A DNA stretch of 19,803 nucleotides from an uncultured Bacilli bacterium (GTDB taxonomy: Bacteria > Bacillota_I > Bacilli_A > RF39 > UBA660): contig CALVPL010000127.1 of assembly GCA_944351315.1 (NCBI GenBank), positions 1 to 19,803 of the forward strand. The letters are read 5' to 3'. Below the pieces are notes generated by a model. It did not search any database, was not told where the DNA came from, and was given only the letters and a program-made list of their open reading frames with translations. Position numbers and translations under genes: made by a program. Shown here piece by piece: positions 7,992-16,430 of this stretch. Within the stretch, counting starts at the first letter, position 1. Each line of letters begins with the position of its first letter.

Positions 7992-8872
7992 AATTTAGGA
8001 AAATGTATATAAGAGATATCACCAGTTTCTAAATATTTGAATAAGGTTTGAACAAAAAATTGTATAACAATATGAATTTTATATTCACCATTTTGAAATT
8101 TAACTTTATTATTTAAAATATCTACAATATCTCTTTTAATGGTTGGAGTTAAATATTCATCTATTGTATTGGTTAGAATTTCATAAATATAGTAATCGCA
8201 GATCGGTCTAAACACCTCAATAAAATCATCGGCTAAATTATATAAATTAAATTCACTTTTATGACAAATTCCTAAAGCGGGGACATATCCACAAGCCACA
8301 ATTTCTTGAGCTATTTTAGAACGAATAATTTGATAAATATAATTTAAAGCATAGTTTACTATTGTTTCATCAAATCTTTTAAAAGTACTTCCAAATAATT
8401 CTTTAAAATAAACTCGACTTGCTATCCCTTCTTTATTTGTTAGATCACCTAAAACTACATCAGACATCATATTCTCTAATAATGAAATTTTTTCTAGTTT
8501 ATTTGCTTTTTTTAAAGTAAATATCTGATTTTGAATTTTCCATTTAACAATTTCTGTCCATAAATAAATTTGACTGTTTTTATCCCATTCTATCTGATTT
8601 TTTATTTTTTTAGGAGCACGGGCATGATTATATAAGGTTTGTAAAGATCCTATTGGCATATGTGAAGAATCATTAAAAATTACATTTATCCCTTCTTCAC
8701 ATAAAGTAGCTAACAGTTTTAAAGAAATATTACATCTTGGATCATCAAATATGATGGTACTAATTTCATCTAGGTTTATATAATAATTATCATTTTCAAA
8801 ATTTACAACAATGTTATTTAAATCTAATCGAACGCGAACAGCCTTTTCTATATATACGGTTCTAAAAGCCAT
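7979..8872 (-). CDS. cas1: Cas1 integrase (type II-A)
   Basis: A 297-aa Cas1, the catalytic subunit that inserts new spacers at the leader end. Motifs visible are IIFDDPRCNISLKLL in the N-terminal beta domain, and in the helical domain E148 (NKEG), H204 (GICHK) and the aspartate of LADDFIEVFRP (215-216), which form the metal site. Length is normal. Start ATG 8872 gives the expected MAFRTVYIEK opening. There is no Shine-Dalgarno site: the ten bases upstream are the end of the tracrRNA terminator T-run followed by ATAATTAAA. Expression of cas1-cas2-csn2 therefore needs terminator read-through or a promoter inside the tracrRNA region. Confidence 0.97.
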   Translation of the reverse strand: MAFRTVYIEKAVRVRLDLNNIVVNFENDNYYINLDEISTIIFDDPRCNISLKLLATLCEEGINVIFNDSSHMPIGSLQTLYNHARAPKKIKNQIEWDKNSQIYLWTEIVKWKIQNQIFTLKKANKLEKISLLENMMSDVVLGDLTNKEGIASRVYFKELFGSTFKRFDETIVNYALNYIYQIIRSKIAQEIVACGYVPALGICHKSEFNLYNLADDFIEVFRPICDYYIYEILTNTIDEYLTPTIKRDIVDILNNKVKFQNGEYKIHIVIQFFVQTLFKYLETGDISYIHFPKLCNI

Positions 8873-8881
8873 TTTAATTAT

Positions 8882-8912
8882 AAAAAAAGAGATGCTAGGT
8901 TTTAAGCATCTC
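8882..8912 (-). terminator. tracrRNA intrinsic terminator
   Basis: An 8-bp perfect stem GAGATGCT/AGCATCTC with an 8-nt loop is followed by seven T (8888-8882) on the minus strand. The T-run ends only nine bases before the cas1 ATG, so this hairpin also sits where the cas1 ribosome-binding site should be. Confidence 0.92.
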
Positions 8913-8989
8913 CAATGGTTACCTAAAATAAGTTATAATAGGAAACCCTGTGTAATTTAGGAAGTTGAAAACTTTTGCTTTCAAGATCC
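8882..8989 (-). ncRNA. tracrRNA
   Basis: The minus strand holds a 26-nt anti-repeat (8972-8947) that pairs with the 3' part of the crRNA repeat with a single mismatch. A bulge and a partly paired segment (TCC...TATAAC) would match the repeat's 5' GTTTTAGGA. A short nexus-like stretch follows, then a perfect terminator hairpin with seven T. A consensus promoter upstream predicts a start near 8989 and an RNA of about 108 nt. It would pair with pre-crRNA for RNase III processing and load Cas9. Location between cas9 and cas1 is less common than upstream of cas9 for type II-A. Its first bases (TTGAAA) can also fold back on the anti-repeat start. Confidence 0.93.
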
Positions 8990-8995
8990 ACTTAC

Positions 8996-9024
8996 ATTAT
9001 ATCTTACTCTTTAGGCCATGTCAA
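8996..9024 (-). promoter_or_regulatory. Perfect-consensus promoter of the tracrRNA
   Basis: TTGACA (9024-9019) and TATAAT (9001-8996) are separated by exactly 17 bp on the minus strand, a full sigma-70/sigma-A consensus match. The -35 box lies inside the last codons of cas9 and the -10 box just after its stop. This is the best-matching promoter I found in the window and fits the need for abundant tracrRNA. Confidence 0.93.
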
Positions 9025-12000
9025 ACGCTTTTTTGCATTTCCAAGAATATCAACATCATATAAAGTAAATTTATCTTTTGCAGTAATTCTTGAGCCATTT
9101 TTACCATTTAATAATTTACATCTTACATTTCCGGAATCTTTATCAAAAGTAGACACATATTCAAACATAGGATCTTTTTTATTTTTTTCGATTTCAACAA
9201 AATTTCCATTATATAAATCTACGATGTGTTCGACTCTTTTTCCTTTTAAAACTTTGTTATAATAAAGTTGATATAAAGGATGTTGATCATTTATTTTAGG
9301 TGCTTTATCATCACCTTTCTTTTTATCAAATTTTAACACAGGTAAATATATTGGAAAGAAAAGAATTTTTTTCTCATCTTTATCCCAATAAAGCTTTGTA
9401 CAATAAACAGCTACATTATCTAAACCTATATAAGTATTTTCTTTTTTATTAATACTTTTTTTATTTAAAATAAAAGGATCTGTCGCTCTTTGCATATAAC
9501 GAAGTTTTTTGACTAATACACCTTTACCATTTTTTGACGGAGTAAAAATACCATCTACTCTTTCATTGAAATTTTTCTTTTCATCTCCCATTAATTCTTC
9601 ACAATAATTTCTAAAAGGATTATTTTTTCCATCTTGATATTTATAATAAATTCCTTTTAAATATTGGAATAATTTTGGATCTTTTTCTTGACACAAAAGA
9701 ATTTTAGTTGTTTTGGTTTCATCAAATAATTCATTTAAAAGTGATTCATTATTTCTAAATAAATCAGGAGCATAAATATCAGAAATTTGATCAATTCGAT
9801 AATATTCCCCATCTTTTTTAACATAAGAAGAGATATTTGAATCTGCTATGCTTCTGTTTGCTTCTTTGTTTACTTGCACAGAAATTTGAATATCTTCATC
9901 ACTCTGAATTTTGGAAATTTCTTCTTTCATATCATACATGGTAAATTTTTCTAATAATTCTGGAAATTCTTTTACTTTATCTTTTTCTTTAATCCAAAAT
10001 TGACTATTATTTTGAGCTTCTACTATTCTTTTTCCAATTGGAGTTGTAGCAATCCCAGCAACAATAGATGCATCTACTGCGTGATGAAATTTACCGATAT
10101 CGCGGTTCTTATCTAAATTCCACCAGCTTCTTACTTTATGGGTTAATTGTCCTGGAGTAGATAAAGTTTTAATCTCAATATTTTCACCTTTTAAATTGGC
10201 CTTCAAATATTCATTAAACAAACGAACTTGTGTAACTAATTCTTTGGTTGCATAAGCTGTATCTCTCAAATTTCGATTAAAAAATCTTGTTTGATATTTG
10301 TTTGGATCATCTGTAATTAAAAAGTTTTGTATCTTCTTTTCAGAGATATTAAATTGTAAAACACGTTTTGTAAATTCCTCAAACTCTACTGAAGACATAT
10401 AACTAAATGGAATCTTATTTTTCTTTTTACTATTACAATCACGGCAAGAAAGTGTTTTGTTTTCAAATGAATCATCAGCACTTTGACTAAACGGAATAAT
10501 ATGTTCTACTTCTACAGTATTATTTATCACATCATTTATATTAATTCCTTTTCCACAGTAAGGACAATGACCATTTGTTTCTTCAAAAAGCATGACTCTT
10601 TCAATCATATTATCTGTAACTTTATCATCACTTACAGTTCTTTCTAAAATATTTTTTGCGTCTTTACGTAGCTTTTCTTGATTTTTTTGAACACGATTAA
10701 TCTCATTCTGCTTTTCCTTGCCATTCATTTCTTTAGCTGATTCAATAGCGATTACCGAAGGATAACTTCCTTGTTCTTCAATAATCGCATTGATAATACG
10801 TATAGCTTGTCTCAATGTTTTTTTTACTTGAGGAGATGCAACAATTTCATCTATGAATTTTGAGGTCATTAGTAAAATTCCTTCACCAGTACCATAGTTT
10901 TTTATATAGTATTCACGTGCTTCTTTTTCATAATCAAATTTTTTAGAAACTTGCATAAAATTTAGACAAGTTGCTTTCATATGGGTAATAGCTCTTGTTA
11001 AAGCTTTTTCGCTTAAAGCATGATAATCTAAAAAACGATCTTTCTTTAATTTTTCTTGAATCTTACCAATCACATCTAATTCTTCTTGAGTAAATTTATG
11101 GATATTTTCTAACATTTTTGCAATTTCAACTTTTCCTGGGGCTACTGCTAAAATATTGATTAGTCGATTATAATTTTCTAAATCATTTATTAACCAAGAA
11201 CTATCTAGCTTATTTTCTTCATAAATCTTTTTAATAGTCCGATAGGCATTTAATAAGGAAAATAACGGTTTTCCATCTTTATCAATTCGATAACCAGCTA
11301 TATCTTCTTTTTTTAAGCCCAAAACATCTTTTAAAACTTTACTATAAGAAAGACTTTTTCCTGAAAAATTTTCACAATAATCAAGAATAGCCTCGATTGC
11401 ATCTGTAGTAAGATGGTATGTTTTATTTGTATCTTGATGAACATAACTTTCTTTTAAAAGATTTTCTCTATTAATTACTCGAATATTTAAAAAGTCATTG
11501 ATTAGATTAAATTCCTCTGCATAATAGTTTGCTTTAGATGCACATTTTTCATTGACATAAATTTTACAATGACCAATTAGTTCTTCAAATAAATACTTTT
11601 CTCTGCCTTCTTTTTTCAATTCTTGATATTCAAGAACATCCTCCTCATTTTTAAAACGCCCATATTCAGAAAAAGATGCTTCACTTCCTGGACCTTCCCA
11701 AAACTTTCTTTTACGACTAAAAATCCAAAGTAATCCATTTTCCTCATTGCCGATAATTTTAGATAATTCAGGATAATATTTTATTTGATTTTCTAAGATT
11801 ACTTGCATCTCTTTTTTTAAATCTTGATGATTTACTACCTCTTCTAAAGCTCGATATTTACCTATTTCTTGCCATTTTTTTATATAATACTCGCAAGGTA
11901 AAAGACCATTTAACTCTACTAAAGTTCTTTCTTCATCTCCAAAAGGAATATAGCCACGATGCATCATAAAATAACAGATAATATTCACGATTTCTTGAGA

Positions 12001-12294
12001 TTCTAATTTTTCTTTAAGTCCTTTCACTCTTTTTTTGAGTAACTCTGGTTCAATCGTTATTTCATCAGGAAAACCTATACCTTTAAAAAGTTTTAAAGTT
12101 TCATTCACACGGTTTTCTCTTCTTTTTAACCTTCTTCTTGTATTTCTTGCAGTTCTTCTGCCTTCTGCTTCATTTGCTTGTGAAAATAAACGAACTCCTT
12201 TTTTCAAAATTTTTTTTGATTCTTCATCAATAACCGAATAGCCTACATTATTAACTCCAAGATCAAGGCCAATAATATATTTTTTTGTTTCCAT
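9004..12294 (-). CDS. cas9: Cas9 RNA-guided DNA endonuclease (compact type II-A)
   Basis: A 1096-aa Cas9. RuvC-I is IIGLDLGVNN with D11; the arginine-rich bridge helix spans about 44-63 (EGRRTARNTRRRLKRR); RuvC-II is VIAIESAKEMN with E518; HNH carries VEVEHIIP with H598 and N621, 23 residues apart as in S. pyogenes; RuvC-III is KFHHAVDAS with H737, H738 and D741. CPYC (577-580) and CRDC (617-620) flank HNH and probably bind zinc. The C-terminal part, including a DILGN stretch near the end, resembles the S. aureus/S. thermophilus CRISPR1 size class rather than the 1368-aa class. The start is ATG 12294 after GGAGGG; an upstream in-frame extension would begin in the promoter and is rejected. PAM cannot be read from sequence. 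Confidence 0.98.
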   Translation of the reverse strand: METKKYIIGLDLGVNNVGYSVIDEESKKILKKGVRLFSQANEAEGRRTARNTRRRLKRRENRVNETLKLFKGIGFPDEITIEPELLKKRVKGLKEKLESQEIVNIICYFMMHRGYIPFGDEERTLVELNGLLPCEYYIKKWQEIGKYRALEEVVNHQDLKKEMQVILENQIKYYPELSKIIGNEENGLLWIFSRKRKFWEGPGSEASFSEYGRFKNEEDVLEYQELKKEGREKYLFEELIGHCKIYVNEKCASKANYYAEEFNLINDFLNIRVINRENLLKESYVHQDTNKTYHLTTDAIEAILDYCENFSGKSLSYSKVLKDVLGLKKEDIAGYRIDKDGKPLFSLLNAYRTIKKIYEENKLDSSWLINDLENYNRLINILAVAPGKVEIAKMLENIHKFTQEELDVIGKIQEKLKKDRFLDYHALSEKALTRAITHMKATCLNFMQVSKKFDYEKEAREYYIKNYGTGEGILLMTSKFIDEIVASPQVKKTLRQAIRIINAIIEEQGSYPSVIAIESAKEMNGKEKQNEINRVQKNQEKLRKDAKNILERTVSDDKVTDNMIERVMLFEETNGHCPYCGKGININDVINNTVEVEHIIPFSQSADDSFENKTLSCRDCNSKKKNKIPFSYMSSVEFEEFTKRVLQFNISEKKIQNFLITDDPNKYQTRFFNRNLRDTAYATKELVTQVRLFNEYLKANLKGENIEIKTLSTPGQLTHKVRSWWNLDKNRDIGKFHHAVDASIVAGIATTPIGKRIVEAQNNSQFWIKEKDKVKEFPELLEKFTMYDMKEEISKIQSDEDIQISVQVNKEANRSIADSNISSYVKKDGEYYRIDQISDIYAPDLFRNNESLLNELFDETKTTKILLCQEKDPKLFQYLKGIYYKYQDGKNNPFRNYCEELMGDEKKNFNERVDGIFTPSKNGKGVLVKKLRYMQRATDPFILNKKSINKKENTYIGLDNVAVYCTKLYWDKDEKKILFFPIYLPVLKFDKKKGDDKAPKINDQHPLYQLYYNKVLKGKRVEHIVDLYNGNFVEIEKNKKDPMFEYVSTFDKDSGNVRCKLLNGKNGSRITAKDKFTLYDVDILGNAKKRLTWPKE

Positions 12295-12316
12295 ACTCCC
12301 TCCATCTATTACTTTA

Positions 12317-12345
12317 CTTATATCACATAAAGCAACAAAGGACAA
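12317..12345 (-). promoter_or_regulatory. cas9 promoter
   Basis: On the minus strand, TTGTCC (12345-12340), a 17-bp spacer and TATAAG (12322-12317) with a TG one base upstream form an extended -10 promoter. The predicted start near 12310 leaves a short leader with GGAGGG ahead of the cas9 ATG. Confidence 0.65.
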
Positions 12346-12346
12346 G

Positions 12347-12369
12347 AAAAAAGCTCAACTTTCGTTGAA
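12347..12369 (-). terminator. Terminator of the small upstream gene
   Basis: On the minus strand, TTCAAC-GAAA-GTTGAG forms a 6-bp stem (one G-T pair) with a GNRA-type loop, followed by C and six T. It separates the 83-aa gene from the cas9 promoter, whose -35 box begins one base beyond the T-run. Confidence 0.75.
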
Positions 12370-12371
12370 AC

Positions 12372-12623
12372 TTATTTTTTTAAATAATAATCCCGTTCAG
12401 CAATTTCTCTCGCTACTTCCTCTAAATCATCCAATTCTTCCTCATCTAAAATATCTGAAAGAAAAAAGAATAATTCTTTATAATTTTGACATTTTTGATA
12501 TGGAATATGATATTTTGTTAAAACTTGCTGTTGATATTTTGTTAAATAAAGATTTTGATTTACTTTTTCTAAAGTTTGATCATAAATCACTTGACTTATA
12601 TCTTTTTCAATTTCGTTTTCCAT
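12372..12623 (-). CDS. Small acidic hypothetical protein
   Basis: The product has 83 aa, is rich in Glu/Asp/Gln and mostly helical in appearance, with a very acidic stretch DILDEEELDDLEEVAREIAER near the C-terminus. I do not recognise the family. The gene is supported by a strong AAGGAGG five bases before ATG 12623 and by a terminator directly after the stop. It is divergent from tspO. A link to the CRISPR locus downstream is not indicated, because a terminator and a separate cas9 promoter intervene. A shadow reading frame on the opposite strand lacks a ribosome-binding site. Confidence 0.7.
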   Translation of the reverse strand: MENEIEKDISQVIYDQTLEKVNQNLYLTKYQQQVLTKYHIPYQKCQNYKELFFFLSDILDEEELDDLEEVAREIAERDYYLKK

Positions 12624-12691
12624 AATGTCCTCCTTGTCTTTTTATCATATTTTTAAAGAAAATCACTATACTAATAACAGGATGTGAAAAA

Positions 12692-13144
12692 ATGAAAGAA
12701 AAAATATATGAATTCCTGCGTATTTTTACTCCATTAATACTAGGAGGAATTACAAGTTTTTTTATTAAAAATGCAATAGACTACTCCTCCTTAAATAAGC
12801 CTATTCTCTCTCCTCCAGGTTTTGTTTTTCCAATTGCTTGGAGCATTCTTTACTTACTTATGGGAATAGCTTACTTCATTTATCGAAAAGACTATAACGA
12901 AAAAAACGTCAAAATAGCCTATTATCTTCAATTATTTTTAAATCTTTCATGGATTTTCATTTTCTTCGTACTCAAATGGTACTTACTAGCAATATTCTGG
13001 ATTATAATATTACTCGCAACTGTCTTTTATTGTCTGTTAAAATTTTTAGAATCCAAAAAAGTTGCTGGATACTTATTTATTCCCTATTTACTGTGGATTA
13101 TTTTTGCAACATATTTAACTATAGGTATCTATATTTTAAATTAA
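12692..13144 (+). CDS. tspO: TspO/MBR family membrane protein
   Basis: A 150-aa integral membrane protein of the TspO (translocator protein/peripheral benzodiazepine receptor) family. Five hydrophobic helices are visible. Conserved features are SLNKPILSPPGFVFPIAWSI between the first two helices and a QLFLNLSWIFIFF helix in the middle, corresponding to the family's WxPP.VFP and LN..W motifs. Bacterial TspO binds porphyrins and is tied to stress and tetrapyrrole handling; the physiological role here is unknown. Start ATG 12692 is preceded by AGGATG. The gene converges on the helicase gene, and a shared TTAA supplies both stop codons. Confidence 0.9.
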   Translation: MKEKIYEFLRIFTPLILGGITSFFIKNAIDYSSLNKPILSPPGFVFPIAWSILYLLMGIAYFIYRKDYNEKNVKIAYYLQLFLNLSWIFIFFVLKWYLLAIFWIIILLATVFYCLLKFLESKKVAGYLFIPYLLWIIFATYLTIGIYILN

Positions 13145-16100
13145 TCCGCATTTTCATAAGAAAGCAAATCCCGAATATCTTTTTCGGTTAATTTCTTTAA
13201 ATAAGAAGCATCATCCATTCCTCCTTCTAAGATTTTATCACTTAGAAGTTTTTTCTTTTGTTGTAAAGTTAATATTTTTTCTTCAATAGTACCTTTACAA
13301 ATCAATTTAATAACTTCAACATTTTTCGTTTGACCAATCCGATGCGTCCGATCTGTCGCTTGATTTTCGGCTTGAGGATTCCACCATAAATCTAAATGAA
13401 TAACCACATCGGCACTAGTTAAATTAAGACCCGTTCCTCCACTTTTTAACATAATTAAAAAAACATTTGTATCGTCTTTATTAAAAGCATCGACAAGCAT
13501 TTTTCTTTTCTGAGCAGACACATCTCCAGCAATGGTATAACTAGAAATTCCTTCCTCATCCAACATTTTTTTAACCATTTCTAAGGCCGTTTTAAAACTA
13601 GTAAATAATAATATCTTATGTCCATTTATTACTAATTCTTTAATAATTTTAAGCAAATTTTCCATTTTACTACTGCCATTTTGATAATTTTCCAAAATTA
13701 AAGAAGGCGAAATACAAATTTGTCTTAATTTTGTAAGCAAACTCAAAATAATCATTTTATTCTTAGCAAATCCCCCATTTTGAATTAAAGTAGTCATTTC
13801 TTCATTTGCATTTTTCACTTCAGCAGCATATATTTTCTTTTGCTCTTCATTTAAATCGATATAAATATTATTTTCTGTTTTCATCGGTAAGTCTTTAACG
13901 ACATCCTTTTTCTTTCTTCTTAAAATGAAAGGTTCTACTTGCTTTTTTAAATTTTCTAACAACTGATTAGTTTCCTCATCAAAATCTTTAACTTTATATT
14001 TTTGTTGAAAACGAACTAAACTAGCCAAAAATCCTGGCATGATAAAATCAAAAATACTCCATAACTCGACAACTGAATTTTCAATAGGAGTTCCAGTTAA
14101 AGCAATTTTGGTATTTGCTTCAATACTTTTAACAGCTTTCGTTAATCCAGTTTTAGGATTTTTAATATTTTGAGCCTCATCAATCACAAACACCAAAAAA
14201 GATTGTTGCTGGTAAAACTCTAAATCTTCTCGTAATAACCCATAACTCGTAATATAAATATTGCCATGAAAATCATTAAGTTCACTTTTTCTTTTTTCTT
14301 TCGAACTTGCAAAAACTTTATAGGACAATGAAGGAGCAAATTTAGTAAATTCACTTTCCCAGTTATAAACTAAAGAAGTTGGACAGACAATTAAAAATCG
14401 AGCATCCGGATTTTCTTTTAAAAGTTTACGAATAAAACAAATCGTTTGTAAAGACTTACCAAGCCCCATTTCATCCGCTAGAATGCCTCCAAAACCACAT
14501 TTAAAAATTGTATACAACCATTTAACTCCCAATTTTTGATAATCTCGTAAAATTTTATTTTCTTCTTTTGTAAAACTTAATTTTACATCCTGGTATTCTT
14601 TAAATTGAGAAATAAAATTTTGAAACAAAGAATCCGTTTTAATACAACCATATTTTTCTTCTTTTAATGCTTCTAAATATAAAGCTCGATATTTAGGAAT
14701 CTTTCCATGTCCCAAATCTTTAGGATCCAATTCTAATTCCTCAGTTAATGCCTCTAATTCTTGTAAAGATTTTTCTTTTAAAGACAAAATAGAACCATCT
14801 TTTAATCGATAATATTTCTTATTCTTTTTTAAAGAATTCAACACCGATTCTAACTCATCTTCACCAATAGCTCCCAAATCAAAATCATAATGCAAAATAT
14901 TATCTTTGCCAATTCGAAAAGTAGAAGATACTGTATTCTGTTTTAAAACTTTAATTTTTTTTAAATTTTCTGAAGTAAAAACCTCATATTCTTGAGCTAA
15001 AGAAGGTAACCCCTCATCTAAAAATTCATAAATATCATCAAAATCATCTAATAAAAAAACATCCTTCACTTTAACAAAATGAAAAGAATTCAAAACTTGA
15101 ACACTCTTTTCTTCATAATCAAGATCTTTTATCACTAAAGAATTATTCTCAAAATAAGAAACTTCAATATTTTGATAAACAAATTTTGGAACACAAGAAA
15201 TATAATTTTCATTTAAATCAAAATAAAAACGAACTTTAGGCTTCACATCAAGAACTAAATCTTTAACACTTTCATCTAAAACAATTTTATCTTTAACTAA
15301 AGAAAGAACACTTTTCTGCATTTCTGAAAATTGATTTTCTGGTAAAATAAGCTCTTCAATATCTTCATGAATACATTGATTTAAAAGAAACCGCTGTTCA
15401 TTCGTTAAATGATAAATACAATCTTCATAAAAAATATATTCATAGTCTGTAGTGAGCGGAATCATTTGATAAATATCTTGAAAAGATAAATAATACTTAT
15501 CCTCTTTTTTAGCCAAATTCACTCCAACAGGAAAACCTTGACAAATTGAAATAAAACGTAAAGGATTTTCCATATAAATTCCTTCAGAATAAAGAGTTAT
15601 AAAAGACCTAAAAAATTTATCATTAAGCCAAACAGAATTGCCTTGTACTTGACTATATCCACGAATCAATTCTAATAAATCTAAAAATTGGGCCGATTTT
15701 GGACTAAAAAAATGAGTTAAAGGACTTACAACTAAATCCTTACCAAAAGTAAAGGATTGATTTTTTCTCCAAGCATTTAAAAAATCATTAAATTTTCCCA
15801 ATAAAGAATATTTCTTTTTATTACCAATTTTCACTTTTAACATAAGGTGAATCCCGTAATAAGAAGAATCAATAACAAGATAAGGATCCAAAAAAAGTTC
15901 ACTTTTTATTGTGAAAGAAACCTCAAACTCTTTTTGAAGTTTAGACAGTATCTGCAGCGATTTTTTTTCTGGGTTTTCATTATTCATTAAAAAAATCATA
16001 TCAGAATAAACAATTAAACAAGCAGCCACATGTTTACACGAATTAGTAGTTAAAAATTGAGGACAAGTACAGTAAGTATCAACTATATTATTTTGACTAA

Positions 16101-16284
16101 CATCAATTTGAACCATGTATTTACGATAAGTATGTTCAGATTCTACAAGAAATTGAAATCTTTTTTCTCTGACTACATTCGTACAAGATATATATTCAAT
16201 ATAATTTTCATTATATTCTAATCCTTTAGAAAAATCTCTTTTTGAAACAACTCTCAATATTTTTTTCTTAATTTCTTCAACCAT
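13141..16284 (-). CDS. SWIM-domain SNF2/Rad54-family DEAD/H helicase-like ATPase
   Basis: A 1047-aa bacterial Swi2/Snf2 ATPase that would translocate on double-stranded DNA or remodel protein-nucleic acid complexes. An N-terminal SWIM zinc motif is visible as C72-x-C74 ... C83-x-H85. A long middle region of SNF2-associated type precedes the helicase core. Core motifs are Walker A GILADEMGLGKS (around 605), DEAQ (around 701), ALTGTPIENS, and the C-terminal SGGTGLNL and DRTHRIGQ (around 980). The start is ATG 16284 with GAGGTGG; an in-frame TTG 15 bases upstream lies before the Shine-Dalgarno. Housekeeping-type Firmicute members of this family are common, so it need not be a defence gene, although SNF2 proteins do occur in defence systems. 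Confidence 0.92.
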   Translation of the reverse strand: MVEEIKKKILRVVSKRDFSKGLEYNENYIEYISCTNVVREKRFQFLVESEHTYRKYMVQIDVSQNNIVDTYCTCPQFLTTNSCKHVAACLIVYSDMIFLMNNENPEKKSLQILSKLQKEFEVSFTIKSELFLDPYLVIDSSYYGIHLMLKVKIGNKKKYSLLGKFNDFLNAWRKNQSFTFGKDLVVSPLTHFFSPKSAQFLDLLELIRGYSQVQGNSVWLNDKFFRSFITLYSEGIYMENPLRFISICQGFPVGVNLAKKEDKYYLSFQDIYQMIPLTTDYEYIFYEDCIYHLTNEQRFLLNQCIHEDIEELILPENQFSEMQKSVLSLVKDKIVLDESVKDLVLDVKPKVRFYFDLNENYISCVPKFVYQNIEVSYFENNSLVIKDLDYEEKSVQVLNSFHFVKVKDVFLLDDFDDIYEFLDEGLPSLAQEYEVFTSENLKKIKVLKQNTVSSTFRIGKDNILHYDFDLGAIGEDELESVLNSLKKNKKYYRLKDGSILSLKEKSLQELEALTEELELDPKDLGHGKIPKYRALYLEALKEEKYGCIKTDSLFQNFISQFKEYQDVKLSFTKEENKILRDYQKLGVKWLYTIFKCGFGGILADEMGLGKSLQTICFIRKLLKENPDARFLIVCPTSLVYNWESEFTKFAPSLSYKVFASSKEKRKSELNDFHGNIYITSYGLLREDLEFYQQQSFLVFVIDEAQNIKNPKTGLTKAVKSIEANTKIALTGTPIENSVVELWSIFDFIMPGFLASLVRFQQKYKVKDFDEETNQLLENLKKQVEPFILRRKKKDVVKDLPMKTENNIYIDLNEEQKKIYAAEVKNANEEMTTLIQNGGFAKNKMIILSLLTKLRQICISPSLILENYQNGSSKMENLLKIIKELVINGHKILLFTSFKTALEMVKKMLDEEGISSYTIAGDVSAQKRKMLVDAFNKDDTNVFLIMLKSGGTGLNLTSADVVIHLDLWWNPQAENQATDRTHRIGQTKNVEVIKLICKGTIEEKILTLQQKKKLLSDKILEGGMDDASYLKKLTEKDIRDLLSYENAD

Positions 16285-16311
16285 TTGATACCACCTCAAT
16301 AAACGCTTATT

Positions 16312-16340
16312 ATTATAACGAAAATTTATTATAGATGCAA
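16312..16340 (-). promoter_or_regulatory. Promoter of the SNF2 gene
   Basis: On the minus strand, TTGCAT (16340-16335), a 17-bp spacer and TATAAT (16317-16312) lie just upstream of the SNF2 ribosome-binding site. The -10 is perfect and the -35 weak. Confidence 0.5.
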
Positions 16341-16390
16341 TAAAAAAACAATTGTTTGTAATTTTTTAAAGCAGAAAAAGAAGTTGACAA

Positions 16391-16430
16391 TAATTGACAT
16401 TTTTAGAAATTAATTGTCATTTTTAGATTG
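16391..16430 (+). repeat. 20-bp tandem direct repeat upstream of the SipW-type gene (possible operator)
   Basis: Two adjacent 20-bp units, each reading TAATTG-A/T-CATTTTTAGA at its start, occupy 16391-16410 and 16411-16430 and match at 17 of 20 positions. The period of about two helical turns puts both on the same DNA face. The second unit overlaps the -35 box of the gene. This is the arrangement expected of a paired regulator site, but no regulator can be named. Confidence 0.6.

Noticed and set aside
8975..9262. Plus-strand frame opposite the cas9 3' end
   Set aside because: Shadow of cas9 with no initiation signal.
12295..12345. In-frame N-terminal extension of Cas9 by 17 residues
   Set aside because: It would start in the -35 box and include the Shine-Dalgarno; the family begins at METKKYIIGLDLG.
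12365..12625. Plus-strand 86-aa frame opposite the small acidic gene
   Set aside because: No ribosome-binding site and no family; the minus-strand frame has AAGGAGG and a terminator.
12949..13191. Second plus-strand frame inside tspO
   Set aside because: Overlaps an obvious membrane protein gene in another frame; no start signal.
13141..16284. SNF2 gene as part of a defence island with the CRISPR locus
   Set aside because: It has its own promoter, tspO lies between, and no partner nuclease or methylase is adjacent; Firmicute housekeeping SNF2 proteins look the same.
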